A stretch of DNA of 64,000 bases, from contig CP170502.1 in assembly GCA_047947185.1 (NCBI GenBank), positions 1,178,001-1,242,000 on the forward strand, given 5' to 3'. Under the pieces are notes generated by a model. That model searched no databases and was not told the DNA's origin. It saw nothing but the letters and a program-made list of their open reading frames with translations. The DNA is from JANQJA01 sp047947185 (lineage in GTDB: Bacteria; Pseudomonadota; Gammaproteobacteria; Pseudomonadales; Azotimanducaceae). This document shows positions 1-9,037 of the stretch, in pieces; position 1 is the first letter of the stretch; each line of letters begins with the position of its first letter. The position numbers and the translations under genes were made by a program.

Positions 1-497
1 ACAAACGGGTCAGTCCTGTCAAAGGCACTGGTTGTCTGGATCCTGATGGCCGCACCGATCGTGTCCGCATCCATGTCGGGCGTCAGTGTCTTGACAACTT
101 CGATTGATTCGACCAGCTCAGCAGGAATGACATCCAGCGCAACCGACCGCGAATCGGACTCCGGTGATGGGATACGGGTACCGTTCACTGACGCGGCATT
201 CAGGCTCGGGTCAAGGCCGCGAACCGCGATAAACCTGCCCTCACCCTGGTCGTTCAGGACATTGACGCCCGTCAGGCGGCGCACCGCTTCCGCCACGTTC
301 TGATCCGGGAAATTGCCGATGGCATCACGTGTGACCACACTCTGGATAAGATCAGAATCACGTTGGCGAGCAATGGCATTCTGGAGCATGGCGCGCTGGC
401 CAATCACCACCATCTCTTCCATTTCGCCTTCTGCCGCGGCGGGCAGCGCGAAACAGGCCGCAACAACCGTGGACACAACCATCTTTATTTTCCGCAC
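1..497 (-). CDS. TonB-dependent receptor, N-terminal part (runs off window)
   Basis: Reverse-strand frame open from 497 to the window edge, 165 codons. It starts at a GTG with GGGAGG seven bases upstream and gives a signal peptide (MRKIKMVVSTVVAACFALPAAA). A plug domain follows: the mature start has an EMEEMVVIGQ TonB-box-like stretch, then NFPDQNVAEAVRRLTGVNV and FIAVRGLDPSLNAASVNG, both typical of plug domains, and IEVVKTLTPDMDADTIGA. The form resembles the TonB receptors of Caulobacter/marine gammaproteobacteria that take up glycans or other large ligands. The barrel lies outside the window, so the substrate cannot be inferred. An in-frame ATG five codons later is possible but would shorten the signal peptide's basic region. 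Confidence 0.9.
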   Translation of the reverse strand, partial: MRKIKMVVSTVVAACFALPAAAEGEMEEMVVIGQRAMLQNAIARQRDSDLIQSVVTRDAIGNFPDQNVAEAVRRLTGVNVLNDQGEGRFIAVRGLDPSLNAASVNGTRIPSPESDSRSVALDVIPAELVESIEVVKTLTPDMDADTIGAAIRIQTTSAFDRTDPF

Positions 498-576
498 GAA
501 GCACCTCCCCAGTCACAATAAAGGCGCCGATTATGCGGGTGGAAATTAAACGGAAAATGAAGCCATGATTAATTGG

Positions 577-605
577 GGTATAGCTGCTGGTAAAGAAACG
601 GTTAA
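577..605 (-). promoter_or_regulatory. candidate sigma70 promoter of the TonB receptor
   Basis: On the minus strand TTAACC (600-605), a 17-base spacer and TATACC (577-582) match the -35 and -10 consensus at four of six positions each. It lies about 80 bases before the GTG start. Seen by eye only. Confidence 0.35.
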
Positions 606-608
606 GGC

Positions 609-633
609 CAGGCGCCCGGCTTCACCCGGCCTG
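609..633 (-). terminator. possible hairpin after the DUF2959 gene
   Basis: CAGGC (609-613) pairs with GCCTG (629-633), with further CCGG pairing inside and a short bulge. It lies just after the stop of the 644-1294 gene. The T-run is poor (TTTCTTT), so it is only a weak candidate. Confidence 0.3.
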
Positions 634-643
634 CTCGCGACAA

Positions 644-1294
644 TCAGCCTTCGCCACGCATCTGGCTGATAAATGCACTGGACTCGTCGATGGCCTTTTG
701 CATGGCGGCAATCAGCGCATCAACATCGGTATTCACGGTGCCAAGCTCCCCCTTGAGTGAGGCGATGGCGCGTGCATTGAGGTTGTGCTTGAGATACAGC
801 ACATTGTCCTTGAGACTGGCCAGCACGGGATCAATTGAGCTTTCCGCGCGGCGCATGGCCGCAATCAGGCGATCATAACTGCGCCGGGTGTCGCGCAGTT
901 GTCGCTCGCTGTCACGCCGGAGCGAGGCGCTGGTGTACTCTTCCAGTTCACCGGACCACTCATCAAACAGCGCTGTTGCCACGGATTCAACGGCATCAAT
1001 CCGGTCACGAATACGTTCTGCAGCGGCCACGCTGTCTTCATACTCGTCGTTCAGCCGTGAATAGGCGTCTTCGAGTTCACCGCCGTCAAAATTGACAACC
1101 GATCGAAACTGCTCCAGCGCGTCCCTGAACTGTTGCTGTCCCTCCTCCTGCGTCTCCTGGGCCTCCACGACGCGATCAATAAGGATGTCGCGCTTATGAA
1201 CACCTACCTTCTCCATCACATCATAGTAGGTGCTCTCACAGCCCGCGAGACCAAGTATCAGAGGCAGGCAAAGCAGTTTCTGGCGGATGCTCAT
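644..1294 (-). CDS. DUF2959-family lipoprotein
   Basis: 216 residues with a lipoprotein signal (LILGLAGC, lipobox LAGC with Cys19). The rest is almost all charged alpha-helix (VVEAQETQEEGQQQFRDALE, repeated E/R/D-rich stretches), predicted coiled coil. The early YYDVMEKVGVHKRDILIDRV stretch, the length and the helical character fit the DUF2959 family, whose function is unknown. It should sit in the cell envelope by a lipid anchor. Its ATG overlaps the stop of the upstream Pmp3-like gene (ATGA at 1291-1294), so the two are probably translated together, perhaps as envelope-stress or membrane-stabilising proteins; that role is inference. Confidence 0.8.
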   Translation of the reverse strand: MSIRQKLLCLPLILGLAGCESTYYDVMEKVGVHKRDILIDRVVEAQETQEEGQQQFRDALEQFRSVVNFDGGELEDAYSRLNDEYEDSVAAAERIRDRIDAVESVATALFDEWSGELEEYTSASLRRDSERQLRDTRRSYDRLIAAMRRAESSIDPVLASLKDNVLYLKHNLNARAIASLKGELGTVNTDVDALIAAMQKAIDESSAFISQMRGEG

Positions 1295-1494
1295 TGGGAT
1301 TCTTTCCGGTTGATAGCGTCGATCACCTTCTCGGTACGCTTGTCAGACAGGTAGGAATGCACAACCAGTACCGCGTGAATGGCGCCAGGTACATAAAAGA
1401 GTAACGTCAGGATAATGTTGATAATACCTTGTATGGGTTTACCGCAGATAAACACCGCAACAGGAGGCAAGAGAATCGCCAGCAGATAACGCAT
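1291..1494 (-). CDS. Pmp3/YqaE-family small membrane protein
   Basis: 67 residues with two hydrophobic segments (YLLAILLPPVAVFICGK and IINIILTLLFYVPGAIHAV) separated by a short loop. LLPPVAVF, the G-K/Q loop and the PGAIHAV block are hallmarks of the UPF0057/Pmp3 family (YqaE in E. coli, Pmp3 in yeast), which affects membrane potential and is often stress-induced. It has a longer charged tail (SDKRTEKVIDAINRKESQ) than minimal members. The stop overlaps the start of the DUF2959 lipoprotein gene by four bases, indicating coupling. Confidence 0.88.
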   Translation of the reverse strand: MRYLLAILLPPVAVFICGKPIQGIINIILTLLFYVPGAIHAVLVVHSYLSDKRTEKVIDAINRKESQ

Positions 1495-1568
1495 GTGAAT
1501 TTCCTTGAATCAAAAATGAACAGACAGAGATTAGACCGAAACAGGCACGCAGGTAAACGCCGGTCAGC

Positions 1569-2846
1569 TTACCGATTGCGCAGACCAATAAATCCCAGTA
1601 ACCCTGTCTGCCAGCACACTTCCTCAATCGGCAGGTGATACTCGTCAGAATACCAGGCAGGCAGGAAATACAGGATCTGGCCGAACAGCGGCTGGGCAAT
1701 GTCCGGGATAACATCCTTCTTGACGGTCCCGGCCGCCTGGGCCTGCCGCATCCGTTCAATGGATGTATCCCGCACTCCCTTGTTACGAATATCAATCAGC
1801 CGCTGGTGCTGGGGTTTCAGCGAGGCGTTGGCATTCAGGAAAGTAAACGGGCCTGAACTGCTGTCGTGAAAAATGTAGAGGTTGCGCCGGTGGATCAGCA
1901 TCTTGTCCAGGGGATCCCGGCCAAAGTCGTCTGCAATGCGGTGGCTCATCTCCACCACGCTGACCCCTCGCAGGTAACACTGGAACAGCAGGTCCTGCTT
2001 GTCGATAACGTACTGGTAGACCACGGTCTTCGACACACCAAGGTCTTCAGCAATTCGCGGAATTGAGGCATTGATCCCCTCGTGGTTGAAGTGCCGGGTT
2101 GCGGTCGCCAGAATGGTGTCAAGCCGGTGGAGTTCAGGAGTCAGTTCCCGGTTGAAACTGAGCAGTTCAGCGCCATTTTCTATCCGGTGACTGGGGTGCG
2201 GCGGCATGTCCATCCCCTCGAGGATGCCGTCGCGCAGGATCACGCAGAACTGGTCCACAACCTCAGCCAGCGGCATGGCGCGGACCGCATCCGAAAACAG
2301 CGACCGGTCGAGAAACGCGAACCGCTCCATGAGCCCAAGCAGCGCATTGGCGGTGGTCAGCGGGTCACAGGGACGCATGGAACCCTCTGCGAGGCCCGCT
2401 TCAATAAGCGCCCTGATCCTGTCACGCAACTGGTTCCGCGCCACAAGCACTTTGCTGTGATGCGGCTCGGGCAATCCCACCTTCAGCGGTGAGCGGACCT
2501 GGGACTGGCGTCCCTCGTGTAGCATCAGCGAAAAGAAATCCAGCAGGCGTTCCAACTGGGTTTCGCCGCTGGCGCGCTCCAGCAGTTCAATGCGCTTCTC
2601 CATGGACCAGCACAAGACTTCTTCAGCAAGGTGGTCCCGGCTTGGGAAATAGTGATAAAGCGCCGTGTAGGCGACATCCAGGTAATCGGCAACGTCCTGG
2701 AGCCTGGTCGCCAGCACACCTTTGCGGCGCATGACTTCCGCGGCAGCACGAAGAATCTCTTCCTTGCGCTTGGGTTCCTTGCGGGGGCTTCGTGTGGCTG
2801 GTTTCGCTGGTGCCGCGTTCCGTCCTGTTGATGTCGTCTTGGCCAT
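1569..2846 (-). CDS. double-domain TetR/AcrR-type transcriptional regulator
   Basis: About 425 residues, twice the usual TetR length. The basic, Lys/Arg/Pro-rich N-terminus precedes a first TetR HTH (KEEILRAAAEVMRRKG, then TRLQDVADYLDVAYTALYHY) and a ligand-binding-like helical domain. A second TetR HTH follows (LATATRHFNHEGINASIPRI, then AEDLGVSKTVVYQYVIDKQD) with its own C-terminal domain. It is therefore a tandem fusion of two TetR units in one chain. A TTG 16 codons upstream (2894) is open, but the ATG at 2846 gives the typical MAKTTSTG start and leaves the palindrome at 2885-2907 outside the gene. The regulated genes are unknown; it points away from the DUF3604 gene. Confidence 0.85.
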   Translation of the reverse strand: MAKTTSTGRNAAPAKPATRSPRKEPKRKEEILRAAAEVMRRKGVLATRLQDVADYLDVAYTALYHYFPSRDHLAEEVLCWSMEKRIELLERASGETQLERLLDFFSLMLHEGRQSQVRSPLKVGLPEPHHSKVLVARNQLRDRIRALIEAGLAEGSMRPCDPLTTANALLGLMERFAFLDRSLFSDAVRAMPLAEVVDQFCVILRDGILEGMDMPPHPSHRIENGAELLSFNRELTPELHRLDTILATATRHFNHEGINASIPRIAEDLGVSKTVVYQYVIDKQDLLFQCYLRGVSVVEMSHRIADDFGRDPLDKMLIHRRNLYIFHDSSSGPFTFLNANASLKPQHQRLIDIRNKGVRDTSIERMRQAQAAGTVKKDVIPDIAQPLFGQILYFLPAWYSDEYHLPIEEVCWQTGLLGFIGLRNR

Positions 2847-2884
2847 ACCTGTTCCGATTCCGGCTATTCCTTGAGCGATCGTGA

Positions 2885-2907
2885 GCTTACGCAAACTTTA
2901 CGCAAGC
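2885..2907. promoter_or_regulatory. imperfect 23-bp palindrome, candidate TetR operator
   Basis: GCTTACGCAAA-C-TTTACGCAAGC: the two 11-base arms match as inverted repeats at nine of eleven positions, and TTACGCAA also recurs directly at 11-bp spacing (2887-2894 and 2898-2905). It lies 39 bases before the chosen start of the double TetR gene, the expected place for an autoregulatory operator. No binding data; inference from position and symmetry. Confidence 0.45.
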
Positions 2908-2991
2908 GGATGTGTTTTCCGTCGCACTTGAAGCCCGGGGCCAGGCGACCCTCTGATTATGACGCAATGCGCAAAAAAGGTCACCTGCACA

Positions 2992-5532
2992 TTAGTTCAG
3001 CCTGACCGGGCTTGACCAGGCCATCCCACCATTGGCCTGTATAACCCTGACATAGAAGTTTTCACCCGGTTTGGCGGCCCGGGAAACAAAATCAAAAGAT
3101 CGATCACGTTCAGTTGGGGGCGCAACCCATCGCAACACAATCTCATCCTCATGCTGGTCGTCTGCACTGGCAATTCGGTGCCCTTCTTCCGGCAGGCGAT
3201 TGATACCCAGGGATTCTGAAACCGTCAACTTACGCGACTCCGCGGTCAAGGTGATTTTGGCCCCCCGGGTGACCTTGTCCAGCGAGAGCAGGAGGGTCCG
3301 ATAGGCGCCGCGGGTGCGCATGAAAAACTCCACCCGCTGCGGGTCGTCAGCGCTGATCCTGGCGCCTTCACTGTACACATTCTCGACATTGGGCGTCTCC
3401 ACCGCCAGCAGTTTTGCACCAGACACCTGCAAACTGCCTCGCCATGGCCTTGCCCCCCTGGACATCACGTCACGCGTCAGCGGATCAGTCTCTGAATAAA
3501 ACCTGACCTCCAACTGCGTGGTTGGCGATGTCGAGGCGTTCAGGAAATCGAGACGTTCCACTGTTGCGCCATTTCGAACCAGGTCGATATAGCTGATGGG
3601 ACTCGTACCCACAACCCGGCCTTCAATGGTTGTCCTGTCACGGGCTTTTACCTCGGTACCCATGAGACTGCCATTGACGCGTGTCTTCAGAATAATCTTC
3701 TGGCCATTGGTTGCGTAGGTCTGGCGGGACTTCATGGCAGAGAAAAGCAAATCCCGGTCAAGGCGGGGTGCGATCACTGCGGCCATGCCACCAAAATTGT
3801 CGCTTCCCGAACCTGCATTGCTCAGGGCGCGCAGACCCGGATGGCCAATATGGTCATCGGACCCGCCAATAAAACCCAGCTGGTAACCCTCAGCCAGGTA
3901 GGCACGCCCCAACCACTCGAAAGTGCCGTGATTGGAGACAATCTCCACCAGGTTTTCGATCGTGGGATCACTCTGCCACCAGCGGCCAGGATTGTGGGCA
4001 TGTGGAATGACCAGGACGTCCGCCGCGTCGTTTTCAGCCTGCAGTAACCGATGCAGGTCGCCAAGTTCCGGCGCGCGTTGCCGCTCGACACGGCGGCGAC
4101 CGTCGGCGGTGCGAAAGATCACATTGTGATGCCCACCCTGGGCAGCAGTTACGGTCCATTCGTAGCCGAGGTATGTCAGGAACCGGTTGGGCTCATAACC
4201 ATGTTTGACCGCCTGGCGCGTGACCTCAAACTCGAAGTCATCCATCCAGAGGTCATGCTCGGACAGGGTCATGAAATCCAGGCGGGCGTCCTCGCGCGCA
4301 AACCTGAAGTAGTTGTCCACCGTTCCGGCGCCCTCGGCGAATCCGGTATGACCGTGGGTTTCGCCCCAGTAAATCCGTTCCTGCGGTGATTCCTCAACAA
4401 GGATCGGGTTGAATTCCGCTGCAAAGCGACCATCAACTGACTGCAGGGTCAGGTAATGTACACCGGGGGTGGTAAAGCGGTGCTCGAATTCATGATAAGC
4501 GCGCGCGGTATTCTCGATCCGGTGGATCCATGTGCCATTATCGTAGACGTCAACAGGCTGGAATCCGCTCTCGGCCCGATTCCTGAACTCATCTTCGCTC
4601 CTGACTGACAACAATGCCGGCTCACCCACGGCCACAACAGAGGGACCAAACCCCCGAACCGCGGCAACCTCCAGTCCGCGGGAGAAGAAAGGCAATTCGT
4701 CCAGAGAAAACAGTTCTGCGGGATTCTGAAGCGACACAAAGACGCGGACGCGAAGTGCAGAACTGGACTGGGACGGTAACTTCAGGCCCGGACCACCCCC
4801 GGACCTGTCCCCCGCAACAATCGTGACAACATCACCAGGCTGGAGGTTGCCTTCAGTCACGCGGAAATAGGGCCTTGGGTGACTCCCTCCCAACTGCCCC
4901 GAAAACATGCCCGATACCATCAGTGAGTCGACCTTGAACTTCACTGCCGGATTACTTGATGTCACCGTGACATAACCTGCACCCGCCGGATCATCAGCCT
5001 GGATGTCACTGGGCCCGCCATACATTCGGGTTGCAACCAGGAAACCACCCCCGGGTTCGATGGGGGCCTTGCCAACGGTATAGCGCTGGCGCAACTCCGC
5101 GAAACCGTCCGCTTCAAACGGTCCCAGGTGATCCGATGACAGGTACCCTATACCATCCGGGTTCGCATCCCGGAAAGCGAGTTCCGTGACAAACCAGTCC
5201 AGCGTGGTGCCCAGGTTGTCAACCTGCCGGGGCGGCACGCGACCCTGGGTCATCCTGCCGATTGATGAGGGCAATTCCGGATGCAGGGGTCTGCCGGTGA
5301 GCGCATAGGCATTGGCCCAGTCCCACAGGACCCGTGCCCGGGCTTCCACCTGTTCAGCCGAATCCGTGGGAGATGCGGCTACCGCGGCTTTCAGGTCAGC
5401 TACCTGCTGTGCAAGGGCAGTTGACAGATAGGGTGGCACCCGGGCCTCAAGGTTATCCGCCAGTCGTGTGGACGCCGCGTTAACGGGCGACACAAAAAAT
5501 ACAAGCAGCAGAACAAGGGGCCTGATTGGCAT
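2992..5532 (-). CDS. secreted DUF3604 protein, long form
   Basis: 846 residues with a signal peptide (LVLLLVFFVSPVNAA). Residues to about 385 are beta-rich domains with no known activity. The DUF3604 core then shows PHP-like metal-ligand motifs: YWGETHGHTG (HGH 393-395), SEHD (424-427), GGHHNVIF (about 467-474), IPHAHNPG (HAH 511-513), SNHGTFEW and GSDDHIGHPG (SDDH 558-561). A C-terminal beta region follows. DUF3604 proteins resemble PHP-type phosphoesterases, but their reaction is not established. The protein is close to the one at 59902-62496, with the same motif positions. Placed in the periplasm or outside the cell. It is separated by about 200 bases from the upstream PQQ gene. Confidence 0.9.
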   Translation of the reverse strand: MPIRPLVLLLVFFVSPVNAASTRLADNLEARVPPYLSTALAQQVADLKAAVAASPTDSAEQVEARARVLWDWANAYALTGRPLHPELPSSIGRMTQGRVPPRQVDNLGTTLDWFVTELAFRDANPDGIGYLSSDHLGPFEADGFAELRQRYTVGKAPIEPGGGFLVATRMYGGPSDIQADDPAGAGYVTVTSSNPAVKFKVDSLMVSGMFSGQLGGSHPRPYFRVTEGNLQPGDVVTIVAGDRSGGGPGLKLPSQSSSALRVRVFVSLQNPAELFSLDELPFFSRGLEVAAVRGFGPSVVAVGEPALLSVRSEDEFRNRAESGFQPVDVYDNGTWIHRIENTARAYHEFEHRFTTPGVHYLTLQSVDGRFAAEFNPILVEESPQERIYWGETHGHTGFAEGAGTVDNYFRFAREDARLDFMTLSEHDLWMDDFEFEVTRQAVKHGYEPNRFLTYLGYEWTVTAAQGGHHNVIFRTADGRRRVERQRAPELGDLHRLLQAENDAADVLVIPHAHNPGRWWQSDPTIENLVEIVSNHGTFEWLGRAYLAEGYQLGFIGGSDDHIGHPGLRALSNAGSGSDNFGGMAAVIAPRLDRDLLFSAMKSRQTYATNGQKIILKTRVNGSLMGTEVKARDRTTIEGRVVGTSPISYIDLVRNGATVERLDFLNASTSPTTQLEVRFYSETDPLTRDVMSRGARPWRGSLQVSGAKLLAVETPNVENVYSEGARISADDPQRVEFFMRTRGAYRTLLLSLDKVTRGAKITLTAESRKLTVSESLGINRLPEEGHRIASADDQHEDEIVLRWVAPPTERDRSFDFVSRAAKPGENFYVRVIQANGGMAWSSPVRLN

Positions 5533-5736
5533 TGCGTTATTCCTGGCGTCAAGATGATCGAGGGTGCCAATTCTAGTTTTAATAGTCCTCCAATGTAAAT
5601 CCTCACGCTACAACGGAGCCAATCTATTTAATTTTTCGCACCTGGTGGCATAACAGGATAGAAAATATTGATCCTCATACATAAAATGCTGGCCGCGGCC
5701 CCCCTGCAGAAGCCGATCAGTCTGGTTGTGAGCTGT

Positions 5737-7980
5737 TCAGGGCAAGCGGAACGCCGTCAATCGCGCGGGTTCGGTACTTGAACCGGTTGCAATCACCACA
5801 AACTGACGGCCGCCTGCCATGTAGGTCATCGGCGGGGCCTGGGCATGAAGCCCCTTGACGGCGTGGGAGAAAACCAGCTCGCCCGAGTGTTTGTCCCGCG
5901 CCTGCAGGTAAGACTCACCGGCCGGCGCATTCCCGCGGTGGCCATAGAAGAGCAGATCACCGGCAATCAACAGTCCCGGCGCTTCCACTGCGCCCAGGTC
6001 GGGCAGTTCCAGGCCCTTGAGCAGCGGATGATCCCTGGGGCCACTGCCATTCACCGCCCGCCAGGCAATTTCGCCGCTGTCCATGTCATAAGCAGTAATA
6101 CTGCCCCAGGGTGGTTTCACAATAGGCAGGCCATCCACAAATGGAAAAGTTGATCTCACCATGTAGGGATAGCCGAAACGCGTTTCATCCACGGGTATCG
6201 CGGCAAGGATTGTCGGCAGGCGGCGCGAGGGGACAAACAGTCTCCTGGCAACAGGATCATAGGCAGCACCACCCCAGTTTGCGCCACCACCGATGCCGGG
6301 CACCATCAGGGTGCCCTGCTCCGTGGCAGGCGTAAACAGTCCGCCCAACTGCACACCCGCGACAACACCGGCTACTTTCTCGCGCAGTGCCGGCGTAAAG
6401 TCGACGAGATCCGCCGGGCTGACCCCCTGCATTTCAAACGGGAGCGGCCAGGTTGGAAATGGCTGGGTTGGCGCTGCCTGTTCACCCTTCAAGGTGCTGG
6501 CCGGGACCGGGCGCTCTTCAATGGGCCAGACAGGTTCACCCGTCCGTCGGTCCAGTACATAAACGAAACCGGTTTTGCCGACCTGGGCAAGCGCGGGTAT
6601 AGATTTGCCCGCCACGACGATATCCATCACGATGGGGGCTGCCGGCAGGTCATAATCCCAGATATCATGGTGGACAGTCTGGTAGTGCCACTGACGCTCA
6701 CCCGAGCCGGCATCCAGCGCAACAATTGAGGTGCCGTAGAGGTTGTCGCCGTGCCGAAATCCCCCGTAAAAATGGTGTGTCGGCGCCGTGACCGGCAAGA
6801 ACACCTGGCCGCTCTGCGGATCACAGCTCATCATGGACCAGACATTGGTGTTGCCCATCCAGCGCCAGGACTCGTTGCCCCAGGTCTCAACACCTGGTTC
6901 CCCTGCCTGGGGCACCGTCTTGAATACCCACAACTGCCTGCCGGTCACCGCGTCAAAGCCACGCACGTCTCCAAGGGGCAGATTTTCATTCCAGGGACTG
7001 TCGCCCCGTATGCGATGGGAACCATCAGAGGTCTGGTTGCCGACAACCAGTACATCACCACAGAGCGCCGGCGGGTAATTCCAGGTTGTCGTGTGACGCC
7101 GTAACGGCCGACGCAACCCCTGGGTCATATCTACCCTGCCGGCGTCACCAAACGAGCCAACCGGCTGGCCCGTCACAACGTCAAGCGCCATCATCCAGCC
7201 GTCTGAGGTCAGCAGGATCACCCGGTCACCCGTCTCGTGGGCGTAGTAGACAAGCCCCCTGGACGAGAACCCAAACATGGGTGGACGATCCCCGTCACCG
7301 GTACCGGGATCGAAGGTCCAGAGGACCTCACCGGAAACCGGATTGAGTGCCGCAACCGCCGAAAAGCTGGTCCTGACAAACAGCCGGTTGCCCGCCATGA
7401 TGGGTGTCGCCTTGAACGGATCCGGCGTTTTCTTCTGTTCCATGCCTCCGCCTTTGCCGCCCAGGTATCGCTTGTTGTCAAAAGCTTCCCAGGTCCAGGC
7501 CGGCACTACCTGCGACACATTCGCAAGCGTAATCTGGTTCAGCGGGGAAAACTTGGTTGCCCGCAGGTCGCCGGCATAAGCCGGCCAGTCCCCCTGCCGC
7601 GTGGTGTAGTCCAGCGGGCGCATGCTGTCTGCCGGCAAAGACACCAATGCAGGCAACGCCGTTGGTGCGACCTTCGCCACGGGTGCGGCGGAAGCGGTCG
7701 CTGGAGCCACTGTCAGAGTTTCACGTGCTGACAGCCAGGCAACATCAATCGAACTTGCCTGGCGCTTTTCCTGCTCAGCCAGCAACCAGAGCCCACGCTC
7801 GTTGTTGCCGTGCCCGCCTTCCGGGGTCACATGGCAGAAACTGCAGTCGGTTGCACCATAAGACATGGCGGGTCCCAGCAGTTCGGGCAGGGCAGTTGCG
7901 GCGCCCGCACTGACCAGAAGACCGGCCATCAACAGCAACCGCAAGCTACTTCCCTTCCCAACGACGCGATATTGACGCAC
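5737..7980 (-). CDS. PQQ-dependent dehydrogenase with N-terminal haem c motif
   Basis: 747 residues beginning at a GTG with GGGAG six bases upstream. A signal peptide (LLLMAGLLVSAGAATA) is followed by one c-type haem site CSFCH at 46-50, then a Pro/Ala linker. The eight-bladed quinoprotein propeller starts near residue 125 (WPAYAGDLRATKFSPLNQI) and has repeated blade motifs (ALNPVSGEVLWTF, ALDAGSGERQWHYQ, HHDIWDYDLPAAP). HHDIWDYDLP is typical of glucose-dehydrogenase-like quinoproteins. It should oxidise a sugar or alcohol in the periplasm and pass electrons through the haem. Quinohaemoproteins usually carry the cytochrome at the C-terminus, so the N-terminal site is unusual. It is divergent from the SDR gene at 8066. 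The substrate is not readable. Confidence 0.87.
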   Translation of the reverse strand: MRQYRVVGKGSSLRLLLMAGLLVSAGAATALPELLGPAMSYGATDCSFCHVTPEGGHGNNERGLWLLAEQEKRQASSIDVAWLSARETLTVAPATASAAPVAKVAPTALPALVSLPADSMRPLDYTTRQGDWPAYAGDLRATKFSPLNQITLANVSQVVPAWTWEAFDNKRYLGGKGGGMEQKKTPDPFKATPIMAGNRLFVRTSFSAVAALNPVSGEVLWTFDPGTGDGDRPPMFGFSSRGLVYYAHETGDRVILLTSDGWMMALDVVTGQPVGSFGDAGRVDMTQGLRRPLRRHTTTWNYPPALCGDVLVVGNQTSDGSHRIRGDSPWNENLPLGDVRGFDAVTGRQLWVFKTVPQAGEPGVETWGNESWRWMGNTNVWSMMSCDPQSGQVFLPVTAPTHHFYGGFRHGDNLYGTSIVALDAGSGERQWHYQTVHHDIWDYDLPAAPIVMDIVVAGKSIPALAQVGKTGFVYVLDRRTGEPVWPIEERPVPASTLKGEQAAPTQPFPTWPLPFEMQGVSPADLVDFTPALREKVAGVVAGVQLGGLFTPATEQGTLMVPGIGGGANWGGAAYDPVARRLFVPSRRLPTILAAIPVDETRFGYPYMVRSTFPFVDGLPIVKPPWGSITAYDMDSGEIAWRAVNGSGPRDHPLLKGLELPDLGAVEAPGLLIAGDLLFYGHRGNAPAGESYLQARDKHSGELVFSHAVKGLHAQAPPMTYMAGGRQFVVIATGSSTEPARLTAFRLP

Positions 7981-8065
7981 ATCAACTCCCTGAGACTACA
8001 CGGATGGTATCAAGGCTATACAATGTTGCATCGCTGTTATAGCGTCAACCAAGGAGGATATACCC

Positions 8066-8947
8066 ATGAGTGATTTTGAAGGAAAGGTAGTAATTGTGAC
8101 GGGCGCGGGCGGTGGCCTCGGCCGCGCCCACGCGCACGCGTTTGCGGAGCGCGGTGCCAGGGTTGTCGTTAATGACCTCGGTGGCAGCCTGGATGGTAGT
8201 GGCGGCAGTGATGCGGCAGATTCGGTGGTGGCTGAAATCAAGGCGAAAGGTGGTGTCGCCATCGCCAACAAAGCCTCGGTCTGCGATCGTGAAGGTGCAA
8301 AAACCATTATCGACGATGCGGTCAGCGCGTTTGGCACGGTTGATATTGTCGTCAATAATGCGGGCAACCTGCGCGACAAATCATTCAAGAACATGACGCT
8401 GGATGATTTTGATGCCGTCATTGATGTCCACCTGCGCGGCAGCGCCTACGTCACACACTACGCATGGCCGATCCTTTACGAAAAAAACTGGGGCCGAATT
8501 GTGTTCACCAGTTCAACCTCGGGGATATTTGGCAATTTTGGCCAGGCCAACTATGGCGCGGCCAAGATGGGAATGCTGGGGCTGATGAACGTTCTTGCGA
8601 TTGAAGGGCTTAGCAAGAACATCAAGGTCAACTGTCTCGCGCCGGCAGCTGCCACGCGCATGACCGCAAGTGTACCCGGGGCCAGCTTCGATCCGGACAA
8701 CCCCCCACCCGAACGCCAGCCCGGCCTCGTCAGCCCGATTGTGCTTTACATGTGTTCAGAAGATGCACCCACAGGCTGGATATTCCATGCCGCCGGTGGC
8801 CGCTTCTCCCGTTCACAGATCTGGGCCAACGAACCCGTGAATCTTGGGCCGGAGCACAGTGACTATGAATCCGTGCTGGAGAACATTACGAGGATCACCG
8901 ACATGTCCAATGCAGTGGGTCGCAATCCCACCGAACGACGTCGTTAG
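8066..8947 (+). CDS. short-chain dehydrogenase, MFE-2-like (3-hydroxyacyl-CoA type)
   Basis: 293 residues. Classical SDR with TGAGGGLGRAH cofactor loop (12-22), NNAG (97-100) and active site S150-S152, Y163, K167 (FTSSTSGIFGNFGQANYGAAK region). The VNDLGGSLDGSG stretch after beta-2 is characteristic of the dehydrogenase domain of peroxisomal multifunctional enzyme type 2 and bacterial relatives that act on 3-hydroxyacyl-CoA. It likely takes part in beta-oxidation of fatty or steroid acyl-CoA with NAD(P). Strong ribosome site AAGGAGGATATACCC before the ATG. Its end faces the RND operon across a perfect hairpin at 9009-9034. Substrate inferred from family only. Confidence 0.9.
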   Translation: MSDFEGKVVIVTGAGGGLGRAHAHAFAERGARVVVNDLGGSLDGSGGSDAADSVVAEIKAKGGVAIANKASVCDREGAKTIIDDAVSAFGTVDIVVNNAGNLRDKSFKNMTLDDFDAVIDVHLRGSAYVTHYAWPILYEKNWGRIVFTSSTSGIFGNFGQANYGAAKMGMLGLMNVLAIEGLSKNIKVNCLAPAAATRMTASVPGASFDPDNPPPERQPGLVSPIVLYMCSEDAPTGWIFHAAGGRFSRSQIWANEPVNLGPEHSDYESVLENITRITDMSNAVGRNPTERRR

Positions 8948-9008
8948 CGGGTTCTGGTCCTGATTGCCCGGGGCAAGAGGATACAGGCCGGGGCCACTGA
9001 CCACGGGG

Positions 9009-9034
9009 GGCGGGATGCCTGACAGCATCCCGCC
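9009..9034. terminator. bidirectional hairpin between convergent genes
   Basis: Perfect 10-bp stem GGCGGGATGC / GCATCCCGCC with loop CTGACA, sitting between the SDR stop and the RND permease stop. No clear T-run on either side, so termination is likely but not certain. Confidence 0.6.
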
Positions 9035-9037
9035 TGC

